Source: Ascidia mentula (Eukaryota; Chordata; Ascidiacea; Phlebobranchia; Ascidiidae). Taken from it: a DNA stretch of 64,000 nucleotides. Positions 40,901-53,061 of the stretch are shown here, piece by piece. Under the pieces are notes generated by a model. It did not search any database. It was not told the DNA's origin and saw nothing but the letters and a program-made list of their open reading frames with translations. Numbering within the stretch: position 1 is the first letter of the stretch; each line of letters starts with the position of its first letter. The stretch lies in contig OX387199.1 of assembly GCA_947561715.1 (NCBI GenBank), positions 14,451,001 through 14,515,000 on the forward strand. The letters are read 5' to 3'. The translations under genes and the position numbers were made by a program.

Positions 40901-43900
40901 TCCGCTTGGCGTTTTCGGTAATAAATAACCTACTCCGCTCATCCGATCTAGCTGCTGCCGGCAAAGACTCTTTCCTTCATCAAGTGCTAGCGACACCTAA
41001 CGTCGGAGGTATGCCCGATAAAACACCCATTGCTTTGTTTTAAGCCATTGCGGACCAAAATAGAAATAATTCAGTTTTTGACATTTGGAACCATTGTGTT
41101 ACACGCTGATTTGTGTTGTGTAAAGCGTTGTTTTTCTCAAACAAATATTCAATAATTCTCCAATAACTGACCTTCTGGCACAAAAATTATTGTAGTTTGT
41201 GTTTAACCAACGTTTCGTTTGCCATGCGGCGAGAATTAAGGAATATAATATATGGTCAATGCGTGAAGAAAACCCAACCTTTTTACACCAGCAAAGTAAT
41301 TGAATAAAACCAATTTATTTTGGTACGATTTTCAGAAAGCAGTGTGGTTTCCAACATAGCCGGGTACATCTACCATCGTTTCACTCTTGCTCTACCCCAA
41401 CTCTCGCTCGCCATTTTGCGGCATGTGTCTGTTGTTGCTCCTATGTCTCTTCACGCCAACTTGGGCGAAGACGTGGTCGGATTTAGGTTTGTTTAATTTC
41501 ACGCACTAAGTCATTTTTATGTGGTTGCTGTTTTGGTAAACTTAACTTAAGATTAAAGTTTCTATGTGATTATGTAGCGACTTCTGTAATAAATACTTGG
41601 TCGTTTGTTTCACAATTGAAAACCTTGTGAAACAAACGACGATGTAACACTCTGTTTGATAATATAAACTCTCATTTTGTTGCATAGCGAGTATTTTTTT
41701 TAATTTTTCTTTTGTTTTCTGTCCATAATACCCATTGGTGTCTATCTTCTACACGGACGTTATCTGCTAGCAGATTAATAACTAAACAGAATTAAAAATT
41801 AATGATATCTTAAACTTGGTTACTTCCACTCCGTACATGTAAAGCATCATGACAAAAACTTTGGATTCTAAAGCAATGCTTTCACGTTTAAGCAATGGGA
41901 GAAAGACTTTTTCGTGTTTGTTTCTTTTAGGGATATCTTACTATCAAGACTTCAATCTCGCACTGAACATATTCCCCTCAAGATCGCTATATTGGAGTTC
42001 CTTGTAGTCTCGGTGCAGACTCAGCCCGGTTTGTTGGAGCTGTTTCTTGACCTTGAAGCCAAGGACAAAAATAAACCTGAAGAGGTCAGTAGCCAGCAAA
42101 CACAAAATATGCACTGTTTGACCTGTGTCTAAAACGCTATTGACAATGTTTTTACCCAAAAATTAAAAAATCTGTTGCTTCTAGAAAAAATTAGAAATCT
42201 GTTGCTTCTGAGTTATGGGTAAATATTGCTTACCAAATAAAAAATTTTAACTAGTTTTCGTTAAGGATTAATTTTTTTTCAAAACATTTGACAACAGCTT
42301 GGGTTTATTTATAACAGGGCCTTCAACTCGGCAAGTCAAGCTTTCTAAACGCCGTTTTGGAAATGATTTTGCCGGAAAAACAGGGAACGTACAAACTGCC
42401 TGTCTTTCTTCACTCAGCTTGTATCAAGTTTATTAACGCTCTGTGGGTCGATAAACGACATCCCGTACTTGAGGTAGATGTTGTATCTGATAAAGTGGAT
42501 TTAAACGTTACATGTGTTTGGCGAGATTCTCGCCAGTTGAAGGTCATATTTTTATTTGTGATTAGATTTGATCGATTTGTTTTGCTAAAAATTAAAGTGT
42601 TTCGCTTATACTTTAACCTTATGTACAATACAACAAGTTTTCCTCCAATTCTGGTAGAAGATTTTTTTATTAATTTATAAAAAAACTTATTTCACAGTTT
42701 TTAATCGGGTTTATTTTGAGTTTATGCAATCACTGTTTACATCTATGTGCATTATAATATCTCTATTTAGGCTTTGAAATCAATGGGAAAACAGTTTTGG
42801 AGTTCGTTACTATTTCCCCTGTTTAGCGAAAACGCACCAAAGGACATTGCCCAGGTCAGTTTATAACGTAACAAATGATTCTGTTTTGCTTACTTTATCC
42901 ATCATTTTAGTCGCGTTTATAACGAAAAATACATTCGAAAACAAATATTTTTGACCTTGCAAGCAAATCCGCAATCGTTTTTTTTAACAACAGAGCGAGC
43001 TGTTGGAAACTTGCGCCCACTCTCTCAACGTGATGGCGTTAGAGACCTTCTACATGTCACATAACAAACCTGACAAAAACTTCGAAGTGATTGTGAAGGA
43101 ATTCAAGGACAAGAAGTTGTATCAACACTGGTCCAAGGTATTGGTTTAGAAAAACAACAGTCTATCCTTTGTTTTTTACCACATACAATGAGATGTTATA
43201 TACGTACATTATCGGATTACCATTAAGTTAATTGTTTCAGGTGCTACTGTGCGTTTCCCAATCACTTTCAATTGTGCCTTCCGCTGAACGGGAACGCCAC
43301 CTAATGTTCACGTCGGCTTGGCAAACGTTTATCACCGCCTCCAAGTTGAAAGATGAAAACTTGATGAAAGCTGTTCTCGATGACGTCATAACTTCCATCA
43401 TTGTTCTGGTTCGTTAACTTCATTTAAAATCTGAGTTGATTTTGAAATTTACATGCGCGAAATTACTAATTCAAAAATTCGGTTTCGCGTTCAATGGACG
43501 ACGCATGGTCCAACCACCTACCGCGATTCTTTGACGGCAATAAAACGTTTCCAGGTTGAAGGCGAGCCTTCCTCCGCATGCAAGGAAACGAATGTTTTGT
43601 TGAATCTTTGCACCGATCTTCTCCTTACACAGACGTACAACCAGGTAAAAAACAAAAGGTGTCAGCAACACACACCGGAGTGGTTGAAAAGGTAAGTAAG
43701 TGTTCTGTCAAATTCCTACAGCATGCAGATCCTTTGTTCAACTGAACTGACAAAATATAGCATTCACCTTCTCATGTAACTGCTCTTTGGCTTTTAGGCT
43801 GCTGCAACCCAATCCGAATAAGCCTCTTAAATCCACATGTTTTAAAAATTTTTGAAGTTAATTGATAAATGTCGTGAATTACAAAGAGCGTCAATGTTTT

Positions 43901-46900
43901 GTTCGTTTACGCAAACCAAACACCATGCCCATTTTTGACTTTGTGGTTTTGTTTTTACTGTTCGTTAAATTATTCCAGAATGTGAAGTCATATTTCAGGA
44001 GTTCCTTTTTATCTTTGCAGAACCGTAGAAGCTCTGCAGAAACTTCGAGAGTCCGGAAGCTTCGGGAAAGCGGCTTTTCATCTTCACACAACCGCCTTCC
44101 ACCTTGTTAAATCATGCAAGCTCAAAGATAAGAACGGTAAAAACACGCACTAGTTTATTACCTTGCTTTGATCATCGAAAATGGTGCCGCTGTGTAAATG
44201 TTAAAATAGGTTTTTGACCGCTTTTATGAAATCGTTTTGTATCTATAACGCTAAAACCAGTCGGCTTTCCTGCGACAAATAATGACAGAGATGATGCACC
44301 AAACAACACGAAGACAAAGATTTTTATTCAAAAATATTTTTTTTTTAATTTTGTTTTTTCCAGTTTCTTGTGATTTAATTCACGTTAGTTGCTTCCACCT
44401 CTCATCCATCTTGAAGCAACTTGAAGGAAAACCGACACAGTTTATTATTGAGGTAAAATATTAGTTTTCTAGAAGGTTCTACTGTTGCTGTAAGGGGCAA
44501 TTTCAAAAGTTTTTGCCTTATTGATAGTCAGCAATTGTTATGATTCAAACCCTCGAGTTGCTATGTGAGGATGAGCAGGGCGTGTTTAACCAATCATGGC
44601 GCGAGTCCGTGTCACGGGAGTCGACAATTTACCTGCTTATGATGATTCTCGTCAACTTGACCAAGTCTTGTGAAGTAAATGCAGGTGGGATATCTTGTAA
44701 ATTAAATCACATCTGTTTTTGATATGTTTTCGAATTTAGTTATAGTAACGTTGCGGTAAGCAAGTAATAGGCTGAATAAATTACAACAAACAAAAGATAA
44801 AATAGTGTTTGGATTCCTTTAGTCCATGTTAGCTTGTTTGATACACCCACTAACTTTTTTAACCACACCGGGATTCGAACCCCTGATATCCTGGCCACGA
44901 ATCCCGATCAGGTTTTCTGCTTGAAATATGAGTCGGATGATTGACCGATGTTGCCTTACATTTGCAGAAAAGTCGGCATCGCTTTGTATCGCCATCTTGC
45001 GTCTTTTCTCGCACATTTCAGCCAACCAGGAGATGGCGCTAATAATCTCTCGGACCCGCAACATATCTCACCTCTCACTAAATCTCTCCGAAGCATACAA
45101 CTCGAAATCCAAAAAAGTATTGCCAATTTATATTGCAATAGTGTCAAACCTTAATCCATGCTTTCTTTCAGTGGCTAAAGGTCTACCACGCATCGCTGCA
45201 CTTCGTTTCACGCATGATTGGTTCCTTGAAATATGAATTTGCCGACGATACTCTTGACTTCATCGGTGTACACCAGGAACGCATAGTGCAGGTAAGTTTA
45301 ATATTTATTGATGTCGATGCTTTGCAAATTGAGACCTAGATCAACGGTTCCAACCTTTTTGCTGCTGCGGACCTGTCAATCTTTAAACAACTTTTGCGGC
45401 CCAACGATTTTATAAAATCTAACTAAAATGTAATGAACAAAACATATTGTTGAAAGGAAATACATATATGACAAAGCATGCACTCCGCACCATAAAAAAT
45501 CCATTCGAGAGGAAAAGAATATATATATTGGGGACTGGTCAAAAAGCAACGCTGACCGGCGGACGGCGGTTGATGAGAAACACTGACCTAGATATTCCAA
45601 GCAATGTGTGCCCAGCGGCTATTTTCGTTGTCCATACCATTGACGTCACACCACTTCGACTTTAGTCCCGTGCCAAAAATAGGGCTGTGGCCATATAGGG
45701 TAGTAGATAGGGCAGTAACAGACATATTTCCATCCAATTCCCATATGGACATAAGATTACGCGTGTATTGATTTTTCGCTAAACGGTTTGTCCACAGTGG
45801 TCACACGGGTCGTTTGTTTACAAACTCGTAAGATAAATGTTTAGTTTTCTTTTGTTCTAAAACCAGGTCTAAATTTGAGTGATTCTAATTTTTCCAGGCA
45901 GTGAGAAAAGGCATTGTTATGCGCCGTGCACTATTACTATAGTAATCCGTCCATCATGTCGTGTAAATTCCAGTAATAATTTCCACACATATTAAATAAG
46001 TCACACAGCATTGTCGGCTATGTGTTTCATATTTTGAACTCTAACTCATGCAGTTCGAAACTTGTGTCGAATTCGACGAATTCTTGTATCCACAGGGCTT
46101 GTCCGCTGTGCACACGAACCAAAACCTAACCCTTTTACACGAAACCGACCTCACCACTGCTCTCCTCGCTGCTACAGCCGGACAATATCTCAGCCAGTGG
46201 AAATTTAAACTCCTGAAGCTCTATGACGTCATAAGCGAGTTGATTGGGGTCACGTGCCAAACTTCGGTCGCTCTGCTTCTGCATCCAAGATTGCTTCAAG
46301 AGACTATAAAGGTGAACTTGAATTTTGGTAATTTTTGGCTAAGCCAGAGAAGGAATCTAGGAGGGAGCGAATGGATTCCCATTGGAAATGTTCAGTCTCT
46401 ATTCTCTATAACTCCTCTATCATAATGCTATAATCGGTGATTTACAGAATGGTTGTTGTCTGGGATTGATTTTTGTTCAACACTGGCGTACTTTCTCTGA
46501 CGAATGCATTGTTATCTATTCTCTAGCTACAAAAATCGCCATTAATGCGCAACAATGACTTTCGGGTAGTAACCGTTCACCATCAGAAAGTGTCTGGATC
46601 CGCCCCTGGGCTCTGTGGTAGAGCATTTGGCCGTTGTAAATTTCGTTATTTATTCGGTAAAATGGAATAACCGCGAGTATGTAATACGCTGAGTATGTAT
46701 TGTTAGCAGTTAAACAGAGACAACATTTTGTTGCAAAATTGTGTTTTCCAAATTGAGCCAGATTGTAACTTCTGTATTTTACAGTTACGCGAGCGTAAAC
46801 ATCACCGACAAGGAAGCATAAATACATCTCTCGCCACCGTCACTCCTTTGCTTGTCAGATCTTCCAGCAAAGTAAGTTACTTCATTACAGTTCTAAATTA

Positions 46901-48870
46901 CCACAGAAGGCTGCAGGAATCAGCTTGTGCTGCTCAATGGTGACTGATAGACCTTTCCACTGTACTTATGTACAGTATCAGTGTTCAGAAAACCCAATAG
47001 AGTGTTGTCAGCATCAGTATGATCTTATATTTTGAAATGCCAAAGTAAGACACAGAAACTGATGATGTCTTCAGGCGAAACTAATCTGTATTTTAAAATA
47101 TAAGATTGTAGTGATCATATGCCGCTCTATTTGAGTTTTTCTGTAGAACTTATCCAGATTTTGTAACCATGTTTTTGAAGACCTAACGACAAGGGTTTTA
47201 TATTTCGGGACAATTGGTGACTGATCAAAATTCATTTAGTTGATGGGAAACAAATCAGACGACGACTCTCAGTCTAGGGAAACCACCCCTGTCCAAATCC
47301 GCCTGACTTCCATATTAGGAAATTGTCTCTCTTTTTTGAAGCAACTTTCGCCTGGATTGTGCGAAGCGATGCTTGATTTTAACTTCGTGGCGGGTAGGTT
47401 TTTGTCTTTTTTATTCTGCAATTGGGAGCTTTTATACAGTTTTGCCTGCACTATCAAATACATGTATCGAATATCTATTGCATTTCCCGTTTCAAATCGC
47501 TTTTTTAAAATTTGGTTTTAGTTTTGAAAAAATATTTTTTTGTGAAAATACTCAAAAAAGGGAAAAAATTCTTCCTATTTCTCTCATTTTGTTATTTTTA
47601 AAACGCGCAGACGAATATCCCAAATTACTGACCATCAGCTTTGGAACGCCCAGTATGGAACAAAACGTTCCTGTGTCGTTTGGTGGAATTATCAGTGCAG
47701 CCAACTTCGCTCTGTCGTCTCTTCATAAGGTTAATTACACTTTGGTAATATCTGAGTTATTATTACGCCAGACCAAAGTTGGCATGTTCAGTATTAATTC
47801 TTATACAATCTTCCAAAGCATTTCAATTTCATTTTTATGCATTTTTATTGCAAGGTAACTAAAATATTATTTTTCTAAATTATTAAAAACTCCTACAGAT
47901 GCTTCTATCAGTATGTGTTAAGAAACCTTTAAAGTAATGGAAGAAACCGTTGCAGTTCCCTATTTGTTCGCCTCAAGAATAAGTTCGCCTCTCCCTGCTT
48001 GTGTTCACATATCCGGAATAAGTTAAAACTGTGTTGTTCAGGAAAGGGATCTTATGATGTAGCTTGTGTCGACTCAACATCATAAAAAATGACAGAAAAT
48101 TTTTTTGTTGTTGCTTTACTTCTTAACGTAGTCTTTGAGAGCTATATGATAAATTTTTTGTAATCTACGTGGTTGTCTCTTAATGTTATAACTTGCTACA
48201 GACGGATTCAAATACCACGAGCCAATCAAGTTACAGAGATTCACTTGCTTACATCGCTGACGTATCGCTGGTGCTAGTGATGTCACAATGCCTATTGTTT
48301 CTCAAGCAGAGCAGTATATCGCACAGAAGCAAACAGTTTTTGCGTCGGGAGCTGGGAGACGAATTGGTGAGAAGCGAATCAAAACGAACAAATTGTAAAA
48401 CTTGCATTACTAGTTGAATTTTGTGGCAATCTGCAATTCACATATGCCTTCTGGATTAAAGTAGCGTGCGAGCTATAACAAAACCATCTTTGTCGGTATT
48501 GTGTGGAAGAACTTATAAAACGGACTTTGTATAAAAAGCTTTAAAATTATCCACATTTTTATACAGAAAGATCTGTTTCCGGGGTTAAAACTGTTGACTT
48601 TCGTATTTGGCTAAAAAGCATCGTCAGTGTCTGTAAAAAAACAACGTAAATAGAGAAAAGCACACCTAGAGGGAGATCATGTACATTCTGGTTACTTTGC
48701 AGAGCTCGTGTGTTCGTAGCGAAAGTCGGCATCTACGTCACTCTTCAAGCTCCTATTCCCCACAGTCTAGTCCCAGCACGTCTCAACCGGTTCAAACCGG
48801 TTCGATCAAGGTGGATGGCAAGAACATTCTTGCTTTGGTGAACGAGTTTATAAAGCAGGTGCTGCGTTGA
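34907..48870 (+). CDS. NUP188: nuclear pore scaffold protein NUP188 (about 36 exons)
   Basis: Exons from 35046 onward join in phase to about 1,734 residues (human NUP188 about 1,749): 35046-35174, 35242-35326, 35392-35543, 35881-35947, 36114-36239, 36307-36627, 36880-37017, 37197-37313, 37531-37671, 37974-38102, 38204-38333, 38474-38598, 39157-39386, 39641-39857, 40271-40463, 40615-40796, 40864-41008, 41336-41486, 41931-42084, 42318-42473, 42771-42854, 42994-43137, 43241-43408, 43555-43691, 44021-44136, 44364-44452, 44528-44684, 44968-45116, 45172-45291, 46054-46311, 46785-46871, 47240-47393, 47609-47729, 48202-48366, 48703-48870. Recognised against remembered human NUP188 by LTYFQD/IAYFQD, QTQPGLLELFLDLE (human QTQPGLIELFLNLE), LDFIGVHQER (human LDFVGVHQER) and the C-terminal LVNEFIKQVLR. 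It is an alpha-solenoid of the inner ring, partner of NUP93. The first coding exon is uncertain: an ATG at 34907 before a GTATGT donor is one phase off the next exon. Confidence 0.95.
38795..38996. repeat. inverted-repeat element (MITE-like) in a NUP188 intron
   Basis: Arms at about 38795-38862 and 38934-38996 are reverse complements over some 60 bases with a few differences; both contain GTAAGATCTCATCAGTG-like and GCAGCTGGTGAC-like sequence. The loop is about 71 bases and the whole is about 200. No coding sequence lies inside. This is the form of a non-autonomous DNA transposon (MITE) or foldback element, sitting between two NUP188 exons without disturbing them. No certain target-site duplication was seen. 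The superfamily is unknown. Confidence 0.7.
39893..40163. mobile_element. possible hAT-derived non-autonomous remnant in a NUP188 intron
   Basis: The left side reads GCGGTTCCCAACCTTGGG and the right side, read in reverse, CAGTGGTCTCTAAACTTTTT. Both are typical of degenerate hAT terminal inverted repeats. No 8-base target duplication could be matched, so the ends are approximate. No transposase coding is present. Confidence 0.35.
44858..44915 (-). repeat. tRNA-like B-box remnant (SINE or tRNA fossil) in a NUP188 intron
   Basis: On the minus strand the sequence GGGGTTCGAATCCCGGTG contains a perfect pol III B-box and T-arm. No A-box or acceptor strand can be paired with it, so it is not a working tRNA. 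It lies in the intron between 44684 and 44968. Confidence 0.4.
45342..45425. mobile_element. possible hAT-end remnant in a NUP188 intron
   Basis: ACGGTTCCAACCTTTTTG followed by CTGCGGACC resembles the common hAT terminus. Only one end is recognisable, within the intron between 45291 and 46054. Confidence 0.3.
46982..47155. repeat. second inverted-repeat element in a NUP188 intron
   Basis: A left arm with AATAGAGTG and ATCTTATATTTTGAAAT is mirrored by a right arm with ATTTTAAAATATAAGAT and CTCTATTT, in reverse complement over about 60 bases with mismatches. The loop is about 50 bases. It is MITE-like and lies between exons ending at 46871 and starting at 47240. It is not the same sequence as the element at 38.8-39.0 kb. 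Confidence 0.55.
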
Positions 48871-48923
48871 CGAATATTTGTGTTTTTTGTACTCGTGTAT
48901 GACTTAAATTGAATTGTTTGTTC

Positions 48924-48929
48924 AATAAA
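48924..48929 (+). terminator. poly(A) signal AATAAA of NUP188
   Basis: A canonical AATAAA lies 54 bases after the NUP188 stop codon at 48868-48870, giving a very short 3' UTR consistent with the compact gene. Confidence 0.7.
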
Positions 48930-49132
48930 CGAACCTACACTTTGGTAGAGTTTGGTTGTTGTCTGTTTCTTCAAAGTAAAATTTTGTGCATATCGAAAAA
49001 AGCACCAATTTATGAAGAAACTGTTCATTACCTAATTACTCAACGCATAAATGAGTTAGTTTAAACCTAATGTGGTTTTGTCAATTAATATAATGATTAT
49101 AATCAAATAAAACCTTATAATGTAATGTTTAT

Positions 49133-49285
49133 TTATAAGCACAATTCTTCCACTGACAACTTTAACTGGGCTTGGGATCCTGTCTTGCAAAAAAATGATT
49201 TCTGGGACGGACCTTCATCATTACACACTAATCCAAGCTTCTCTATTGAGAATATATACGTTTCGTCTGTATACGGCATCGTATT
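49133..49285 (-). CDS. 3'-terminal exon of an unidentified gene
   Basis: A GTTTTCAG acceptor on the minus strand is followed by 50 open codons and TAA. The segment includes DETYIFSIEKLGLVCNDEG and ends KLSVEELCL. The stop codon at 49133-49135 overlaps an AATAAA signal at 49128-49133, so the 3' UTR can be only some tens of bases. I do not recognise the family. Upstream exons should lie at higher coordinates (49.3-50.2 kb); a short ATG exon near 49812 followed by a GTGCGA donor is possible but unconvincing. It is convergent with NUP188. Confidence 0.55.
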   Translation of the reverse strand, partial: NTMPYTDETYIFSIEKLGLVCNDEGPSQKSFFCKTGSQAQLKLSVEELCL

Positions 49286-50210
49286 CTGAAAACAACAAAC
49301 ATAAAACAATTAAGAGCCAACATTAGGATTGAAATCAAACGCACACATCCAGATTGAACATTATAATAATAACTAATTTATATATTGCGGTTGTATGCTT
49401 GGTGTAAGCGTTACAAATTACACAATATAAATTAGGTCAGTCAACAGTCGGGTATGCCTAGGCCAACCCTTCGCTCAATAACAAGGAATTGGTATGTTGA
49501 TTTCTTGTTGCGCTAGCTAAATATAGTTTACCCTATGGGGGAGCAACTCCCGCTACCGGTCAAACAACCATAAACTGTTATAATTGTTAATGTGCAGTTG
49601 TTCTCACGCTTAGCCATGTAAATTACTGGTCTTGCGTAATCTCCAGGCGCTAATGTTCAAAATACAATTGGTTAAAATTTGGTATGTGCTTTATGAAGCA
49701 ATATTACCACACAAACAAACTTTGAAATGTTGATCTTGGCCTGCTATAAATGTATTGATAGGGCATATACCCTTCAAAATCACAAGCATTATAGTCGCAC
49801 CCAAAGCGCCATGACTTAACTAAGTATAACTATAGGCCTACTTGTGCACGTTTTAAAAAGTAATATTTGAGAGGAAAGTCTTTATGTTGAAATGTAGTCA
49901 ATATTTTTATGAGGAAAAGTACTATTTTTAGTTTGTTTGCTCGTCCTGGGTACACCATCAGAAAAATGCTGTATAACGTTTATCTGCTTTGCCTGTGGAT
50001 CAGTTTATGCAACACTGCACCAGGTGCTTATGTTGACAAATATTCGCACGGTAGTGGAAACTCCCATTTATTTTCGCTTGTATATTTGCACACTTTCCCA
50101 AATTGCTTTTTTCCCGTTAGTTTTTGGTCACATAATAAAAGCACAAATTTCCAAGCAATGAAATACTTATGTGAAGTTTCACGCAGCAAGATTTTGTGAA
50201 AGGCTGAACG
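49286..50210. other. upstream of the short lectin gene; no secure exon
   Basis: It should contain the rest of the unidentified minus-strand gene and the promoter of the plus-strand lectin gene. Short plus-strand open frames around 49909-50199 have no splice support or domain and look incidental. Confidence 0.35.
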
Positions 50211-51307
50211 ATGAAGGGGAAATGTGTTCTCATTTTTATTGCAATTTGCAGTATGTCTCACCTCTACGCACAAGCAGGTGATCCTAAATTGTTTAACGTG
50301 TATGACATTTATGGCAAAATGAACACTGTGTATTTTTAGTGGTTGCATTGTTGAATAAGCAGTGACCAAGTTAAGTAAATTTTCCCTTTACGTCTGTGAT
50401 GCAGTTTCGCGTTAAAGACACGTTACAAGACTTTTTTTAACATAGTTTAATATTTCCAGTCGGTGATAGAGACAAACGGTTGTTTTAGTATTCTATTGAT
50501 TTACTTTGATCAAATACATCTTTTCTCACAGTGCCGGCAGCTGAGCTTGTTTACAATGGCATGCTGTACAGTTTCTTCGACGACTCGTTACTAACCTACA
50601 GTGCTGCCTTGGCCGAATGCGAAGCCATCAAAGCGACTTTGGTCATGCCGAAAACCGCGGACGTTCAGGATGCGATACGAGATCAACTTTACCAGATGTG
50701 GAACTCTTCGCAGGTTACAAGCGATTACGAAGACGCTTATTGGGCAGGTTCATACAAATCCGGACCTTGGTATTGGAGCGATGACACGGCCGTTAATGAT
50801 GGAGACACAAATTTTTGCGACTGCATTCCGGATAATTTACCAGAACCCGATGGAGATTACAGGTAACATAATGTTCGTGTTGTGCAGAAATTGCGAAATT
50901 AAACACTGGTTTAATTGTAAAACTTTTTATTTGTAGATTGACACTATTTGCATTTGATGATTATTACAAGGCATCTATTGGAGATTATGTACATGGGCAG
51001 ACTGGTAAGTGGTATCCACAACCAAAAACTTCGGAAATGATGTTCATTTGTCAGCAACCAGGTACACAATACTGTAGAAATACGGCACCATCACTTTTGA
51101 ACTAGTTCTTTTGCTGTTAAGATAAAGTTTTCTTGTGTCCATTGTGGACTAATGAAAAAGCTTACTGAAATTTATTTTGTTCACCCTAGACAGTAAACTG
51201 TTTTTCACTTGTCATTTTTTTTGTCATTTTGCCCTTCTGAATGTCATACTTTTGTTTTTTATTCCGCAGTTCCGTGTCATGGCATCTCTTGCGGAAACAC
51301 CCCGTAA
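50211..51307 (+). CDS. short secreted C-type-lectin-like protein, paralogue of the adjacent lectin/EGF gene
   Basis: Exons 50211-50277, 50532-50862, 50937-51061 and 51270-51307, in phase, about 186 residues. Exon 1 encodes a signal peptide (MKGKCVLIFIAICSMSHLYA). Exons 2-3 form one C-type-lectin-like domain: Tyr-Ser-Phe-Phe start, Tyr-Ser-Ala-Ala-Leu-Ala-Glu-Cys helix, a YWAGSYKSGPWYWSDD core, and a final Phe-Ile-Cys. No classic EPN or QPD sugar-binding triplet with WND is seen, so Ca-dependent sugar binding is doubtful. Exon lengths 67, 331 and 125 equal those of the long gene at 53.1 kb. Exon 4 starts like the EGF exon of that paralogue (VPC) but stops after about 12 codons; EGF-like traces continue in another frame just after the stop. 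An AATAAA lies at 51499-51504. It may be a genuine short lectin or a decaying copy. Confidence 0.72.
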
Positions 51308-51498
51308 AGTGATCGACAATGACCAATTCTTTGAGTGTTGGGTGGGTTACAGGGTCACTGCTGTGAAACAGACGAATCCTAATTTGTTACCTTGCCTTGC
51401 CGTAATCATAATACATATCGTCTAATTTGATGTCTTCCAATCGATCTGATGTGGCCATTTTTGTGGTGTTTTGCGTGACTTGTTTCTCTCTGATAAGA

Positions 51499-51504
51499 AA
51501 TAAA
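51499..51504 (+). terminator. poly(A) signal AATAAA of the short lectin gene
   Basis: A canonical signal 192 bases after the stop codon. It supports the short lectin gene as its own transcription unit rather than 5' exons of the long gene. Confidence 0.5.
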
Positions 51505-53061
51505 ATATCTATGTGACAATGGTAAAATCAGAATATGGTGTTAATAGACAGACAGATTTTTCATTAAAACAGACACAAATCGATGATCAAATTCTGCTAG
51601 AAACAGTGTTGTTGTGGTTCGTTTGTCCTATAGACTATTAACTCAATCAAATATACCTATTTACATTGTCGCGACACCCAACTACAGTAAACTAATAATT
51701 AGTTGCCCTTCGCTAAACTGCAGTAACGCTAAAATCGTGTAACAGAAAAGATAATAACTTTGGTACAACCGAGTGAAACAAATGTTTGCGATTTCTTTCC
51801 GTCTCTAAAGCCTGGATTGGTTGAAAAGCACATTCAGGTCACTGGAAAGCGCTGTAGCGTGAAATTGCAACAACTTTTACCGATGAAGGCTATCTTATAA
51901 ACACGTATGTACGGAGTCATAACACAGCAATCCTTCTTGACATTTTTGTGTGGCCTTTAGCAGTGATGCTGGTTGACCTTATTTTACCTGCGTTTTGATA
52001 GAGATTAGTAAAAATCCATGCGACAAACACGCTGATCTACGCATGGTGACTAGATGGAGGATTAATCCTGTTTAAGTAAGCGTAAAATAAACATTTAATA
52101 GGAACGAGGATAAAACACCATTTGCGTGCTGCGGTCCTGAGCCATTGCGCGGTTTTTCTTTTCAGGCGCCAGTAATCTGTTAATTATTAATACATGTCCA
52201 AGTAGCTAAATAACACATAAGTGGATACCATTAGTCGAGTGCTGTCGTTCCTGTGCCTTCCACAGGGAAACACTCTGATTTAGCGTAATCTTTAATTTAT
52301 TGTTTGTTTAACTTCTCATTTATTCACGAAGGATTTACATGGACTTGACAAATGGCAGATTTTGGGGGTAACCAAAATAATGCAACGAGGTAAAATGTTC
52401 TTAAAATAATACCAGCGATACCACACACAAGTGTTTGCTTGAGTTATTGAATGGCTGGCTGTCCTTAATGTGACAGATGATTTAGGGTTGTTGTGTATCG
52501 ATTTAAATAATAAATAATTTTCATTCAGACAATATCACTACAGGGTTCCCGTAGTATTGCATTCCGTCATTACGAGATTTTGCAAAAAAAAAACAGTTTT
52601 GTTTTCTTAGTTTCTTTTCCTTTTTTAAAGTTTCAAACGGTTTGTTCTTTAATCAGTTTGCCACTGCTTTGCTGCGGAATATACGTTTTGGTAAGCCCTG
52701 TACTGAAAGCAAATTTGTTTTGTTCGTAGCATTTTTTCAATTTCCAAAAACTGTTTCAATGGTATGTGGTAATGTGATAATATGAAGATGTTGGAATAAC
52801 TGTGGTTTGAAAAACGCATGTTTCCCCGTTGTAGAATACACAAACTTATTTTGACTTTTTTAATTTGGTACTTCGTATTAAACCTTATATCAAAAATCGA
52901 TTAATGTTCCCCTGAAAGGAAATGGCATGCTCTTGTCCTATTACCTTAACATTTTTGTTTTGCTTTTTTCGATCTCCTTTTTTCCCTCAAAATACACACA
53001 GGGTATTCAAAAGCTGTAGCAGCTCCAACGAGTGTCGGAAAGGTTGGTCGAAATTTTCATC
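51505..53061. other. intergenic region between the two lectin paralogues
   Basis: About 1.5 kb of AT-rich sequence. No coding exon, RNA gene or repeat was recognised. It should contain the promoter of the long lectin/EGF gene. Confidence 0.45.
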
